Shown here in pieces: positions 17,108 through 26,441 of a stretch of DNA of 64,000 nucleotides. The translations under genes and the position numbers were made by a program. Under the pieces are notes generated by a model. The model saw nothing but the letters and a program-made list of their open reading frames with translations, searched no databases and was not told the DNA's origin. The stretch's first letter is position 1, and each line of letters opens with the position of its first letter. This stretch comes from Rhodobacterales bacterium LSUCC0031 (GTDB lineage: Bacteria > Pseudomonadota > Alphaproteobacteria > Rhodobacterales > Rhodobacteraceae): contig WVSP01000006.1 in assembly GCA_015689735.1 (NCBI GenBank), positions 20,671 through 84,670 of the forward strand, read 5' to 3'.

Positions 17108-17935
17108 ATGAAAAAGATCGCCACGCAAACATGCCTCGCTTTTTTGACTGCCCTCGGCCTGATGTGGGGTGGCGGCATAGCCCGCGCCGAGTTTCAGGGG
17201 CAAACCCTGTCCGATGTGGTCGCAGTCAGCTTTCTGCCGGGTTGGCGTCTGGATAACGGTAACCATATGGCAGCGATCCGCATCGATCTGGCACCGGGCT
17301 GGAAAACCTATTGGCGCGCACCGGGCGAAGGTGGGGTGCCGACGGTGATCCATCTCGACGAGACAGCCGCAGTCCGCGATGTGACGATCCATTGGCCGCG
17401 GCCCGATGTCTTCGTGATCAATGGCATGCGTTCCATCGGTTACAAGGACAGTGTGATCTTGCCATTGGAATTCAGTCTTGGCGCAACCGGCGAGATCGCG
17501 ATCGCAGGCCGTGTCGATATGGGGGTTTGCCTTGATGTATGCATCCCGATCACGCTGGATCTGAGCGGTCATTTGGCGGTCACTAGGCAACGCAATGCCG
17601 CAATCGCCGCAGCCCTAGCCGACCGCCCCCTCTCCGCCGCCGAGGCCGGTGCTGGCATCGCGCGTTGTCAACTGACGCCGGTCTCTGACGGGTTGCGTGT
17701 CAGCGTCACCATCGTCATGCCCGCGACAGGCGATCTGGAAACCGTGGTGATCGAACATCGCGATCCGGGCATGTGGGTGTCCGACACCATGACACGGCGC
17801 GACGGGGCGAGTGTCTCGGCCACGGCCGATATCGTGCCGCCACATCACGGGGCCTTTGCGCTGAACCGACGCGATTTACGCTTTAGCGTGATCGGCTCAC
17901 GCATGGCGGTCGAGGTTGAGGGTTGTCAGGGTTAA
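17108..17935 (+). CDS. DsbD N-terminal-domain-like periplasmic protein
   Basis: 275 residues. The signal peptide is MKKIATQTCLAFLTALGLMW...ARA (cleavage near 27). A domain like the N-terminal part of DsbD/ScsB follows: SFLPGWRLDNGNHMAAIRIDL, APGWKTYWRAPGEGGVPT near 62-79, and a redox Cys pair in VCLDVCIP (Cys141, Cys145). There is no transmembrane DsbD core, so this is a soluble periplasmic protein. It probably receives or passes reducing equivalents to oxidised periplasmic proteins; the partner is unknown. The frame extends upstream, but the ATG at 17108 is followed directly by the signal peptide. Confidence 0.82.
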   Translation: MKKIATQTCLAFLTALGLMWGGGIARAEFQGQTLSDVVAVSFLPGWRLDNGNHMAAIRIDLAPGWKTYWRAPGEGGVPTVIHLDETAAVRDVTIHWPRPDVFVINGMRSIGYKDSVILPLEFSLGATGEIAIAGRVDMGVCLDVCIPITLDLSGHLAVTRQRNAAIAAALADRPLSAAEAGAGIARCQLTPVSDGLRVSVTIVMPATGDLETVVIEHRDPGMWVSDTMTRRDGASVSATADIVPPHHGAFALNRRDLRFSVIGSRMAVEVEGCQG

Positions 17936-17939
17936 GCGC

Positions 17940-20900
17940 TTAGGCGGCGCGCGCCCGGGTGCGCGCCATCACCACGGCGGCCCCCACCCACGCCAAGACA
18001 CAGATCAGGGCCGCGCCCGCGACAAAGACGCCAAAGGCAACCCTGATTCCCTCGCCTAAGCCCGCCAATGGCCCGACCATGCCACCGCCCAAAATCGCAC
18101 TTCCCAATGTGGCGGCGAAAAGCGCCATGATGGCAAGCGTCAAGCCGCCCAAGGCCAAAGCCACGCCGCGCTCGCGCCGCATGCTGCCCAAAGCACGGCG
18201 CAGCGCGGTGAATTGCTTGGAAATATCTTGCTGCATCGCCAAGATCGCAGGCACGACCAACAAGACGATCAGCATCCCAAAGCCCAAGCCATAGACCAAG
18301 GTAATCACTGTCGGCTTGAGGAATTGCGCATCGGCCGATGTCTCATAGAGCAGCGGCGCAAGGCCCAGAACCGTGGTCAGCGTCGTCAAAAGCACCGGCC
18401 GAAGGCGGTCACAGGTGCCATCGATGATGGCAGGAACCAATCCCCGCTCTGCGGCGTATTCATCCACCGTGGTCACAAGCACGATCGAGTCGTTGATGAT
18501 GATCCCCGTCATCCCGATCAGCCCCACCACGGTGAACATCGATAGCGGCACATCCCACAGCGCATGGCCCCAGATTGCCCCGACAAGGCCGAAGGGGATA
18601 ATTGCCATCACAACCATCGGCCGTGTCCAGCTGGCGAAAATCCATGCCAGCACGAGATAGATGCCCAAGATGCACAAGATGAAGCCAGTCATTGCATCGC
18701 CAAGGAATTCCCGCTCTTGCTCGGCCAGCCCGGCAAGCCGGGTGGCGACACCATAACGTTCCTCGATCTGGGGGATCAGAAGCTCGCGCAGCTCGGTCAT
18801 GATCTCTTCGGCACGAACCGGATCATCTTCGGACAGATCGCCGGTGACCGAGATCAAGCGCACGCCGTTTTCGCGCTGAATGGTGGAAAAGCCCTGCCGC
18901 GCGGTGACGGTGACGATATCGGCCAGCGGCACATATTCCCCCGATGACGCGCGCAGCAGCGTGCGATCGAGGAAATCAGCGGTCAATTCATCCTTGGGCA
19001 TTTCCACGCGGATGGTCGCAGTGCGCGGGCCATCGGGGAAACGCGCAGCTTCGATCCCGCCCAATCGGTCGCGCAAGACCCGGCCCAAAGCCCCGATGTC
19101 GAAACCCAGCGCCTCCCCTTGCGGCGTCAATTCAAGGCTGAGCTCCTCGCGGTCATAAGCCATGCTGTCTTGTAGCCCCGACACTTCGGGGTAGCGGGCA
19201 AGCTGGGTCTGAAGGCTGATGGCCGCGTCCTTCAGCGTTGCGGTATCGGCACCGAAAATCTGCACATCGATGGCATCGCCACCGGGGCCACCACGGAACC
19301 CGCGGAAGCTGACCGTTTCGGTCAAAGGAAGCTGGCGCACCTCGTCCTGAAGGGCTGCAACGAAGGCGAAGGAGGAATAGGGCCGCAAATCCGCATCGAT
19401 CAACTCGATCGCGATCGAGCCCAGGAGATCGGCATCCTTGTTCTCGACCCCTGACAGGCCACCGCCGGTGTTGCCGCCGACTTCGGCGACGACATATACC
19501 AAGGGGTTGGTGCCATGCTCGGCCGCGTAGCGGGCCGCGACGGCCTCGGTCGCACGCTGCATTTCACGCATCATAGCAAGGCTATCGTCACGATCCGCCC
19601 CGTCAAGCATCGCGAAATTGCCCGTGACCGACGACAACTCGGGCGCATTGAAAAAGCGCCAGACGACATCGCCGCGCATGAAGCTGGCCACTTGGGTCGC
19701 CAAGAGAAAGATCATCGCCGCCAAGACGGGGTAGCGCGCCACGATGACGAAGCGCATCACCGGACGAAAGGCTGCCTGCTTGACCCAGTCAAAGCCGCGA
19801 TTGACCACGCGGGAGGGCAGATCATACCAATGCGTCTTGGCCGAATGGGCAAGCGCATGGGCCATGTGGTTGGGCAAGATCAAGAAGCATTCGACAAGGC
19901 TTGCCAGCAAGACCACGATAACGGTGAAGGGAATATCGGCGATCAAGCTGCCAAAACGCCCCCCGATTGCCGTCAGCGCGGCAAAAGCCAGAACGGTCGT
20001 CACGGTGGCCGAAAACACCGGGGCCGCCATGCGCCGCGCGGCGGTTTCGGCGGCGGTAACGGGATCTTCGCCCAGGTTTCGGGCGCGGTAATCGGCATGT
20101 TCACCCACGACGATGGCATCATCGACGACGATCCCCAGCGTGATGATCAGCGCAAACAGCGAGATCATGTTGATCGTCAGACCCGCCGCCCACATCAGCG
20201 CAATCGCCGCCATCATCGCGACGGGAATACCGGCGGCCACCCAGAACGCTGTACGCGCGTTGAGAAACAGGAACAAAAGGCCCACGACCAGCGCCAAGCC
20301 CAAGATCGCATTGTCGAGCAAGATGTTGATGCGGCCCGTGATCGCCTCGGCGCGGGTGCGGATCAAATCGATGGTGGTGCCTGTGGGCAGCGTCGCCTCC
20401 ATCTCGGTGGCGACCTGTTCGACAAGGGCTTGGATGGCGATCGCATCCCCATCCTCGGAGCGGTCCACACGGATGGTGATGGCCGGGTTATCGCCAACGA
20501 AATAAGCGCGCTCGCGATCCACGCCCTCGGTGCGGACGATGGCGACATCGCCGATGCTGAGCGTTGATCCATCGGAATTTGTGCGCAGCGCCAAAGCCGC
20601 GATCTCGGCGGCACTGCGCTGGGCCGCGCCGGTGCGGATGCGCGCATTGGCGCTATCGACATCGCCTGCTGGCGCCGCTGTCGCGGCTGCCGCGATCACG
20701 GTCGCGATCTCGGACATGGAAATATCGTGACGGATCAGCGCGGCGGGCGCGACCTCGACCACAGTTTGGGGGGCAGCCACACCGCGAATGGTGGTGCGCG
20801 TGACGCCGACGGCGAAAAGCCGTGCCGCGAATTCATCAGCGAAGCGGCCAAGCTGGGCAGGTTCCACCGGGCCTGTGATCACCACATCGGTAACATTGTC

Positions 20901-21323
20901 CCACCACGATCCACGCCGGACCGAGGGGTCTTCGGCATCATCGGGGAGGTCGGTGACGGCATCAAGGGCGGCCTGCACCTCGTCGGCGGCGCGGCCCATG
21001 TCCCAGCCGGGTTCGAACTCCACCCCGATCGAGGCGCGCCCTTCGCGGCTGGTGGCATCGGTGGCAACAACGCCGGGCACCAGCAAGAGCGCGGGCTCCA
21101 GCACGGCGACGATACCCTCATCGACATCCTCCGCGCCCGCCCCCTCCCAACCGATGACGATATTGATCTCGTCCGAGATGACATCGGGAAAGAACTGCGC
21201 GCGCATCTGGGGGATCGCGGCCAGACCGGCCACGACCAGCAGCATCAAAAGCAGGTTGGCCGCCGTGCGATGGCGGGTGAAATAGCTCAGGATACCGGCA
21301 CCGCCGGGGGGAAGGCTGCGCAT
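17940..21323 (-). CDS. RND efflux transporter permease subunit
   Basis: 1127 residues, an inner-membrane proton-driven pump of the AcrB/RND superfamily. A transmembrane helix near 15-35 is followed by a periplasmic loop with the GWEGAGAEDVDEGI region. The central membrane block contains the proton-relay pair in LGIVVDDAIVVGEH near residue 400. A second periplasmic loop and a second membrane block with GIIINDSIVLV follow. The C-terminal tail past the last helices is longer than usual. The adaptor gene ends 3 bp upstream on the same strand. No outer-membrane channel gene is adjacent. Drug or metabolite specificity cannot be told. Confidence 0.95.
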   Translation of the reverse strand: MRSLPPGGAGILSYFTRHRTAANLLLMLLVVAGLAAIPQMRAQFFPDVISDEINIVIGWEGAGAEDVDEGIVAVLEPALLLVPGVVATDATSREGRASIGVEFEPGWDMGRAADEVQAALDAVTDLPDDAEDPSVRRGSWWDNVTDVVITGPVEPAQLGRFADEFAARLFAVGVTRTTIRGVAAPQTVVEVAPAALIRHDISMSEIATVIAAAATAAPAGDVDSANARIRTGAAQRSAAEIAALALRTNSDGSTLSIGDVAIVRTEGVDRERAYFVGDNPAITIRVDRSEDGDAIAIQALVEQVATEMEATLPTGTTIDLIRTRAEAITGRINILLDNAILGLALVVGLLFLFLNARTAFWVAAGIPVAMMAAIALMWAAGLTINMISLFALIITLGIVVDDAIVVGEHADYRARNLGEDPVTAAETAARRMAAPVFSATVTTVLAFAALTAIGGRFGSLIADIPFTVIVVLLASLVECFLILPNHMAHALAHSAKTHWYDLPSRVVNRGFDWVKQAAFRPVMRFVIVARYPVLAAMIFLLATQVASFMRGDVVWRFFNAPELSSVTGNFAMLDGADRDDSLAMMREMQRATEAVAARYAAEHGTNPLVYVVAEVGGNTGGGLSGVENKDADLLGSIAIELIDADLRPYSSFAFVAALQDEVRQLPLTETVSFRGFRGGPGGDAIDVQIFGADTATLKDAAISLQTQLARYPEVSGLQDSMAYDREELSLELTPQGEALGFDIGALGRVLRDRLGGIEAARFPDGPRTATIRVEMPKDELTADFLDRTLLRASSGEYVPLADIVTVTARQGFSTIQRENGVRLISVTGDLSEDDPVRAEEIMTELRELLIPQIEERYGVATRLAGLAEQEREFLGDAMTGFILCILGIYLVLAWIFASWTRPMVVMAIIPFGLVGAIWGHALWDVPLSMFTVVGLIGMTGIIINDSIVLVTTVDEYAAERGLVPAIIDGTCDRLRPVLLTTLTTVLGLAPLLYETSADAQFLKPTVITLVYGLGFGMLIVLLVVPAILAMQQDISKQFTALRRALGSMRRERGVALALGGLTLAIMALFAATLGSAILGGGMVGPLAGLGEGIRVAFGVFVAGAALICVLAWVGAAVVMARTRARAA

Positions 21324-21326
21324 GGC

Positions 21327-22784
21327 TTAACTTCCCATCCGGCTTTCAATGCGCGCGACCATCTGGGCCGGCACCTCGTCTTGCGACAACTGATTGAGCA
21401 TGTTGGCCTTCACATCGGCGGGGATAAAGCCGTTCGCCTCGACAAAGGCGATCAGGCGGGCGCGCCGCTCGGGATCGAGCGCGATGGTCTGTGGCGCGGG
21501 CGGGGCATCGGCACCTGTCTCACGGATGGGGTTGATGCGGATACCGTCGCCCAACACCGGCGTCCGGGCCAAGACAACCTCGCGCCCTTCCAGACCCGGC
21601 GCGCGCACCAGCACCTCATCGCCTTGGCGACGCAACAGCGTGACCGCGACGGATTGCAGCCGGTCTTCCTCGCCCAAAACCAGGATACGCTCATCCGAGC
21701 CATAGGCCGTTGCAGGTAGGCGCGCGACCGCGTCAAGCGGTGGTTCTTCCACTTCGACGCGCACGAAATCACCCACGCGCAAGCCACGCGGCACATCGAT
21801 ACTGGCAAACAAGAGTCGCCCCGATTGACCCGCTTCGACAGCGCCGCTTTCGCGGGTCAAGGTAGCGGTCGAGGCGAGGTCCATGCCAAACACATCCAAG
21901 ATCACGCGCACCTTGGCATCGGGCAACACTGCACCATCGCGCAAAAGCTGCGCATATTGCGCGGTCGAAATCCGAAAAGCGACCTCAAGCGCGTCAGGGT
22001 CGATCAGCCGTGCGATCTGCTCATTGCGATTGACCAAGCGCCCCTCGACCAGCGTAACGCCGGACAAGACACCATCAAACGCGGCACGCAGCACCGTTTC
22101 GTCACGGGCGCGTGCGGCCTCGGCCAAGGCGATGGTCCGCCGTTCTAGCGCGGTTTGGGCTTGGGCCAGCCGCGCCTCGGCCTGCGCAAGCGCTTGGCGG
22201 CGAGACAAGACCGCCTGTGCCGCGGTCGCCGCTGCAAGCTCGGCGGTTTCGACAGCGGCAGCACTGCCCACACCGCGCGCCAGCAGATCATTTTGCCGTT
22301 CCAAGGCGCGCGTCCGCAATTCGGCCTGCCGCCGCGCGGCGGTGACATCTTCATCGGCCAGAGTGAGAGCAGCAGCAGCATCGGCAAGTTCTGCCTCGGC
22401 ATCGCGCAAATCTGTGCGCGCACTGGCCAAGGCGCTATCGGCCTGCGTGGGGTCGATCCGCATCAGGACCTCACCTGCGGTCACTGCTCCGCCCTCTTGA
22501 ACATTGGGCGACAATTCGATCACCGTCCCCTCGGCAGGCGCGCGTAACTCAAGCGTGCGGCGCGAGCGGATTTCGCCGAAAGCCGTCAGGATCGGCGTCT
22601 GAGTACCGACAACGATCGGCGCCACCTCGGCCGAGAACACACGCTCGCGCGCGGGCATGCCGCCGCCACCGCCGGACATGCGATCCTGAAGCGCACCGAA
22701 AATCGTCTGGCCCGCCATCGCCAAAAGGCCAAGCGTCACGGCAAGGAGGAAAAGCCCGGTCAGGGCACGGCGGAAAAAGCGCAT
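21327..22784 (-). CDS. RND efflux periplasmic adaptor subunit (membrane fusion protein)
   Basis: 485 residues. An N-terminal membrane anchor (about 5-30) precedes a Gly-rich linker. The first half of the lipoyl domain (LRAPAEGTVIEL) is followed by a long Ala/Arg/Glu-rich coiled-coil hairpin (about 115-225), then the second lipoyl half (ETVLRAAFDGVLSGVTLVEG). Beta-barrel and membrane-proximal domains follow. The last 60 residues (RRARLIAFVEANGFIPADVK to the C-terminus) are an extra helical tail. It is the first gene of a two-gene operon with the permease and bridges it to an outer-membrane channel encoded elsewhere. Confidence 0.93.
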   Translation of the reverse strand: MRFFRRALTGLFLLAVTLGLLAMAGQTIFGALQDRMSGGGGGMPARERVFSAEVAPIVVGTQTPILTAFGEIRSRRTLELRAPAEGTVIELSPNVQEGGAVTAGEVLMRIDPTQADSALASARTDLRDAEAELADAAAALTLADEDVTAARRQAELRTRALERQNDLLARGVGSAAAVETAELAAATAAQAVLSRRQALAQAEARLAQAQTALERRTIALAEAARARDETVLRAAFDGVLSGVTLVEGRLVNRNEQIARLIDPDALEVAFRISTAQYAQLLRDGAVLPDAKVRVILDVFGMDLASTATLTRESGAVEAGQSGRLLFASIDVPRGLRVGDFVRVEVEEPPLDAVARLPATAYGSDERILVLGEEDRLQSVAVTLLRRQGDEVLVRAPGLEGREVVLARTPVLGDGIRINPIRETGADAPPAPQTIALDPERRARLIAFVEANGFIPADVKANMLNQLSQDEVPAQMVARIESRMGS

Positions 22785-22878
22785 ATGTGGCTGCCTTCAA
22801 GGGTCGCTTCGCGTAACTTAGGCGGGAATTTCAACAGGGCAAAGTGACGAGGTCACCAAGCTTGCACGCGTAACACGA

Positions 22879-23421
22879 TCATTTCCGTCGCAGATGTTCA
22901 TCTAGGCGCGGCATGATCTCAACGAAATTGCAGGGCCGGTGGCGATAATCAAGCTGAAATGCCAAGATTTCGTCCCATGCATCGCGGCAGGCCCCGCTCG
23001 ATCCCGGCAAGGCGAACAAATAAGTGCCGCCCGCCACGCCACCTGTTGCGCGTGACTGCACCGCGGATGTGCCGATTTTCTGCATCGAGATCATGGTGAA
23101 TACCGTGCCGAAGGCATCAATCTCTTTTTCATAAACATCGCGATGGGCCTCGATCGTGACATCGCGCCCAGTCAGGCCGGTACCGCCGGTGGTCAAGATC
23201 ACATCGATGCCCGGATCGGCTACCCAAGCGCGAAGTTGGTCGGCGATGGCGGCCCGTTCATCGCGCAGGATATGGCGCGCGGCCAGGATATGACCCGCCG
23301 CGGTCAGCCGCGCGACCAGCGTGTCGCCGGATTTGTCCTCGGCCAGCGTGCGGGTGTCGGAGACGGCCAGCACTGCGATGCGGACGGGGTGAAAGGGGAG
23401 GGTTTCGTCGATACGGCTCAT
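22879..23421 (-). CDS. moaB: Molybdenum cofactor biosynthesis protein B
   Basis: 180 residues of the MoaB/MogA fold. [20 protein letters not shown] is near the N-terminus, the molybdopterin-binding [18 protein letters not shown] near 94-111, [18 protein letters not shown] near 125-142, and the ALPGSSGAC loop near 150. It adenylylates molybdopterin before molybdate insertion. The start ATG overlaps the LysE-type gene stop (ATGA). It is the third gene of a tightly coupled udg-lysE-moaB unit. Confidence 0.93.
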   Translation of the reverse strand: MSRIDETLPFHPVRIAVLAVSDTRTLAEDKSGDTLVARLTAAGHILAARHILRDERAAIADQLRAWVADPGIDVILTTGGTGLTGRDVTIEAHRDVYEKEIDAFGTVFTMISMQKIGTSAVQSRATGGVAGGTYLFALPGSSGACRDAWDEILAFQLDYRHRPCNFVEIMPRLDEHLRRK

Positions 23422-24038
23422 GGGCTGAGTGCCTCCCATCCGATACGGGCGGCAAGCGCCGCGAAAATGCCTGTGGTTGCCGTGCGCAAGCCGCGCTCGG
23501 CGCGCGGTGATTGCAAGATAGCCCGCCCGACCCGGCCCGAAAAGATACCGACCAAAGCGTTGACCACGAAACCGCCCAAAGCCATGACCGCGCCGCAGGC
23601 CAAGAATTGCAGCAAGACAGGGCGGGCAGGATCTATGAATTGCGGCACAAGGGCGAGGATGAACAAGATCACCTTGGGGTTGGACAGGTTGACGATCAAT
23701 CCATCGCGAAAGGCGCGCGAGGATGACAGTACCTTGCCCCCGTCGCCGGTCAGGGGGCTGTGCCATGTCTTCCATGCCAGCCAGAGCAGATAGGCCGCCC
23801 CAAGCCAGCGGATCGCACCGAAAAGCCACGGGAACGCCGCGACCAGCGCGCCAAGGCCCAGCCCCGCCATCGCAACATGGATCATCAGGCCAACAGATAT
23901 CCCCGCCGAGGCGGCGATGGCCGCGCGTGGCCCGCTACGCGCACCTTGGGCAAAGCAAAACAACATATCCGCTCCCGGCGTCAGGTTCAGCGCCAGCGCC
24001 GCGGGCAGAAAGGCGAGAAACAAGATGGGATCGATCAC
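23418..24038 (-). CDS. LysE-family amino-acid/metabolite exporter
   Basis: About 206 residues, five to six hydrophobic helices, with the LysE/RhtB signature NLTPGADMLFCFAQGARSG near 18-36. The conserved NLSNPKVILFILALVPQFI lies near 125-143. It should export an amino acid or analogue across the inner membrane; the substrate is not predictable. The start is taken as the GTG at 24038, which overlaps the uracil-DNA glycosylase stop by 4 bp; no internal ATG fits. The open frame upstream is inside the glycosylase gene and is not used. Its stop overlaps the moaB start. Confidence 0.88.
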   Translation of the reverse strand: MIDPILFLAFLPAALALNLTPGADMLFCFAQGARSGPRAAIAASAGISVGLMIHVAMAGLGLGALVAAFPWLFGAIRWLGAAYLLWLAWKTWHSPLTGDGGKVLSSSRAFRDGLIVNLSNPKVILFILALVPQFIDPARPVLLQFLACGAVMALGGFVVNALVGIFSGRVGRAILQSPRAERGLRTATTGIFAALAARIGWEALSP

Positions 24039-24850
24039 GACAGCCCTCGCAGCCGCGCCTTGAGCGACAAAAGATCGGCCCAAGCCAATGCCTTGTCTTG
24101 TGGGCGACGGAACAGATAGGCGGGGTGCAGCATCGGCAGGGCCGGGCATGTATCGAGTGTGACCCACTCACCGCGCAACCGCGTGATGCCAGTTTGGCCG
24201 AGCAACGCCTCGCAGGCGGCATTGCCCATCAAAACCACCAGATCAGGCGCGGCCAAAGCGATATGGCGGCGCATGAAAGGCGCCATCATTGCCAGTTCCT
24301 CGGGCGTGGGCTTGCGGTTTTGCGGCGGTCGCCACGGCACGACGTTGGCGATATAGACGGCGTGCGCCGGGTCGGTTGCCGCACGATCCAGACCGATGGC
24401 CTCCAGCATCTTGTCGAGGAGCTGGCCCGCCTGACCAACAAAGGGCTTGCCCTGCTGTTCTTCTTCACGGCCCGGTGCCTCGCCCACGATCATTACGCGC
24501 GCACCGGGCAGACCATCGGCAAACACCAACTGCACCGCGGTATCGCGCAATGGGCAATGGGCAAAACCCGCGACCGCGGCTTTCAGACCCGCCAAATCCT
24601 GCGCCGCCGCGGAGGCCTCTTGGGCTAGGGCGACCGCATTGATTGTGAGCGCGGCCTCAGGCGGAAGGGTGGCATGCGCCATGGGTTGGGCCGCGCGCGG
24701 TGCGGGTGCCATTTGTGCGGCGGGGGCGGAGGGCGCCTGTTCAGCCAAGCCGAAACGGTCGATGGGCGTATCGACGATCGCTTCATCCGCGCCTAGCTCA
24801 ATCTGCCAGTCGAGCATTGCAAGCGCGTCATGAAAGCCCAGATCATCCAT
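24035..24850 (-). CDS. Uracil-DNA glycosylase (family 4/5-like)
   Basis: 271 residues. After a low-complexity Ala/Pro-rich N-terminal third (to about 75), the glycosylase domain shows the uracil-binding [18 protein letters not shown] near 120-137, [19 protein letters not shown] near 165-185, and the DNA-contacting [11 protein letters not shown] near 238-248. Only part of the Cys set expected for the [4Fe-4S] cluster is obvious (AHCPL, then TCPAL late), so cluster content is uncertain. It excises uracil from DNA in base-excision repair. A 16-bp palindrome (ATAACC-CCAA-GGTTAT, 24849-24864) overlaps its start codon. Confidence 0.88.
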   Translation of the reverse strand: MDDLGFHDALAMLDWQIELGADEAIVDTPIDRFGLAEQAPSAPAAQMAPAPRAAQPMAHATLPPEAALTINAVALAQEASAAAQDLAGLKAAVAGFAHCPLRDTAVQLVFADGLPGARVMIVGEAPGREEEQQGKPFVGQAGQLLDKMLEAIGLDRAATDPAHAVYIANVVPWRPPQNRKPTPEELAMMAPFMRRHIALAAPDLVVLMGNAACEALLGQTGITRLRGEWVTLDTCPALPMLHPAYLFRRPQDKALAWADLLSLKARLRGLS

Positions 24851-24959
24851 AACCCCAAGGTTATGCCGCCCTGCGTCGCGATGGAAGAGCCGAACAGCTT
24901 GCCGCAGCGCCCTACCCGCACCTATAAGCGGGCAGAACGACTTGCACCGGGGCAGAGCG

Positions 24960-25901
24960 ATGACATTCAGCCAGACCCATCTTCTGGGAATCGAAGACCT
25001 TCACCCGGTGGAGATCACGACACTTCTGGACCGCGCCAATGCCTATGCCGAGGCCGAGCGCGGCCGCCGCGAGCATGGCCAACCCCTGAAGGGGCTGACG
25101 CAGATCAACATGTTCTTCGAGGCCTCGACCCGGACGCAGGCCAGTTTCGAGATCGCGGGCAAGCGCCTTGGTGCCGATGTGATGAACATGGCGATGGCGG
25201 CAAGTTCTCTGAAAAAAGGCGAAACGCTGATCGATACAGCGCTGACGCTCAACGCGATGCACCCCGATCTGCTGGTCGTGCGCCATCCCCATTCAGGGGC
25301 GGTGAAGCTGCTGGCCGACAAGGTGAATTGTGCGGTGCTCAACGCAGGCGATGGGCGGCATGAACACCCCACGCAGGCCCTGCTAGACGCGCTGACGATC
25401 CGCCGCGCCAAGGGGCGCTTGCATCGCCTGACCATCGCGATTTGCGGGGATATCGCCCATAGCCGCGTCGCGCGCTCGAACATCCACCTTCTGGGCAAGA
25501 TGGAAAACCGGGTGCGGCTGATCGGGCCGCCCACGCTGATCCCCGCAGGTGCTGCCGATTGGGGGGTCGAGGTCTATGGCGACATGGCCGAGGGGCTGAA
25601 AGACGCCGATGTGGTGATGATGCTGCGCCTTCAGAAGGAGCGGATGGATGGCGCCTTCATCCCGTCCGAGCGTGAGTATTTCCACCGCTTCGGGCTGAAC
25701 GCCGAGAAACTCGCCCATGCCAAACCTGACGCCATCGTGATGCATCCTGGGCCGATGAACCGCGGCGTGGAAATCGATGGCACGATCGCCGACGACATCA
25801 ATCGTTCGGTCATCCAGGAGCAGGTCGAAATGGGTGTCGCCGTGCGTATGGCCGCGATGGAGCTACTGGCCGAAAACCTGCGCGCATGGCGGGCGGCATG
25901 A
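24960..25901 (+). CDS. pyrB: Aspartate carbamoyltransferase catalytic subunit
   Basis: 313 residues. The carbamoyl-phosphate-binding STRTQASFE is at 56-64, the active-site Lys loop SSLKKGET near 83-90, the [13 protein letters not shown] segment near 134, and [12 protein letters not shown] near 263-274. It condenses carbamoyl phosphate and aspartate in pyrimidine synthesis. The ATG at 24960 follows GGGGCAGAGCG; the in-frame upstream ATG at 24942 is less likely. Downstream are a coupled membrane protein and a metal-site-less dihydroorotase homologue, suggesting a PyrB/PyrC' holoenzyme. Confidence 0.97.
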   Translation: MTFSQTHLLGIEDLHPVEITTLLDRANAYAEAERGRREHGQPLKGLTQINMFFEASTRTQASFEIAGKRLGADVMNMAMAASSLKKGETLIDTALTLNAMHPDLLVVRHPHSGAVKLLADKVNCAVLNAGDGRHEHPTQALLDALTIRRAKGRLHRLTIAICGDIAHSRVARSNIHLLGKMENRVRLIGPPTLIPAGAADWGVEVYGDMAEGLKDADVVMMLRLQKERMDGAFIPSEREYFHRFGLNAEKLAHAKPDAIVMHPGPMNRGVEIDGTIADDINRSVIQEQVEMGVAVRMAAMELLAENLRAWRAA

Positions 25902-26404
25902 TCGAGCGGCTGCATGTCTTTGCGGTGAATACCGAGACTGACCTACGCCATAGCCATCTGACGCGTGCGCAAGGGGAAGCAACCGATTTGCCGCCACTGG
26001 GCGATTGGCTGGGTGTTGGGGTCGATACTGATGAGATCGAATTGTTCCCGATCCGTGACCTCGGCGATATGCCGCTTTCTGACTATATTACCATGGCCTT
26101 TGCACCCGAGAGGCTGTCATCAGATGAGGCGCGGCGCATGAATGCGCTCGAGGGGACGGTGCTATTGGTGCCAGAGCGGGCGCTGGCGGTCGCGGCGAAG
26201 CCGGGCGCTGAGCTGACGCTGATCGCAACGCTGCCCTTGGCGGCGGCCGAACATCGGGCGGACCTGCCCAAGGCAGTAATCGGCGAACAGCTGGGGGATG
26301 GAATTGGCCACGCTGCACCGTCAGGGCGCATGGGTGGTTTGGTCTGGCTTGTGCTGGTGGGGGTGCTGGCCTTTGCCGGGCTCTTGATCATGTGGCGCGC
26401 GTGA
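25898..26404 (+). CDS. Hypothetical protein with C-terminal membrane anchor, between pyrB and pyrC-like
   Basis: 168 residues, coupled to pyrB by an ATGA overlap. The body is soluble and acidic, with no motif I recognise. Segments such as [15 protein letters not shown] and [13 protein letters not shown] suggest a small beta-rich domain. The last 25 residues ([22 protein letters not shown]) form a single transmembrane helix. I recall a similar protein at this position in other Rhodobacterales. Role unknown; tethering or regulation of the pyrimidine enzymes is only a guess from position. Confidence 0.8.
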   Translation: MIERLHVFAVNTETDLRHSHLTRAQGEATDLPPLGDWLGVGVDTDEIELFPIRDLGDMPLSDYITMAFAPERLSSDEARRMNALEGTVLLVPERALAVAAKPGAELTLIATLPLAAAEHRADLPKAVIGEQLGDGIGHAAPSGRMGGLVWLVLVGVLAFAGLLIMWRA

Positions 26405-26441
26405 GATGGGCGCAACGGATTGGCGGGATGGAAAAGACAAG

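Noticed and set aside
19515..20567. 350-codon plus-strand ORF opposite the RND permease
   Set aside because: High-GC shadow of a clear RND gene; the product is His/Gly/Asp-rich with no domain.
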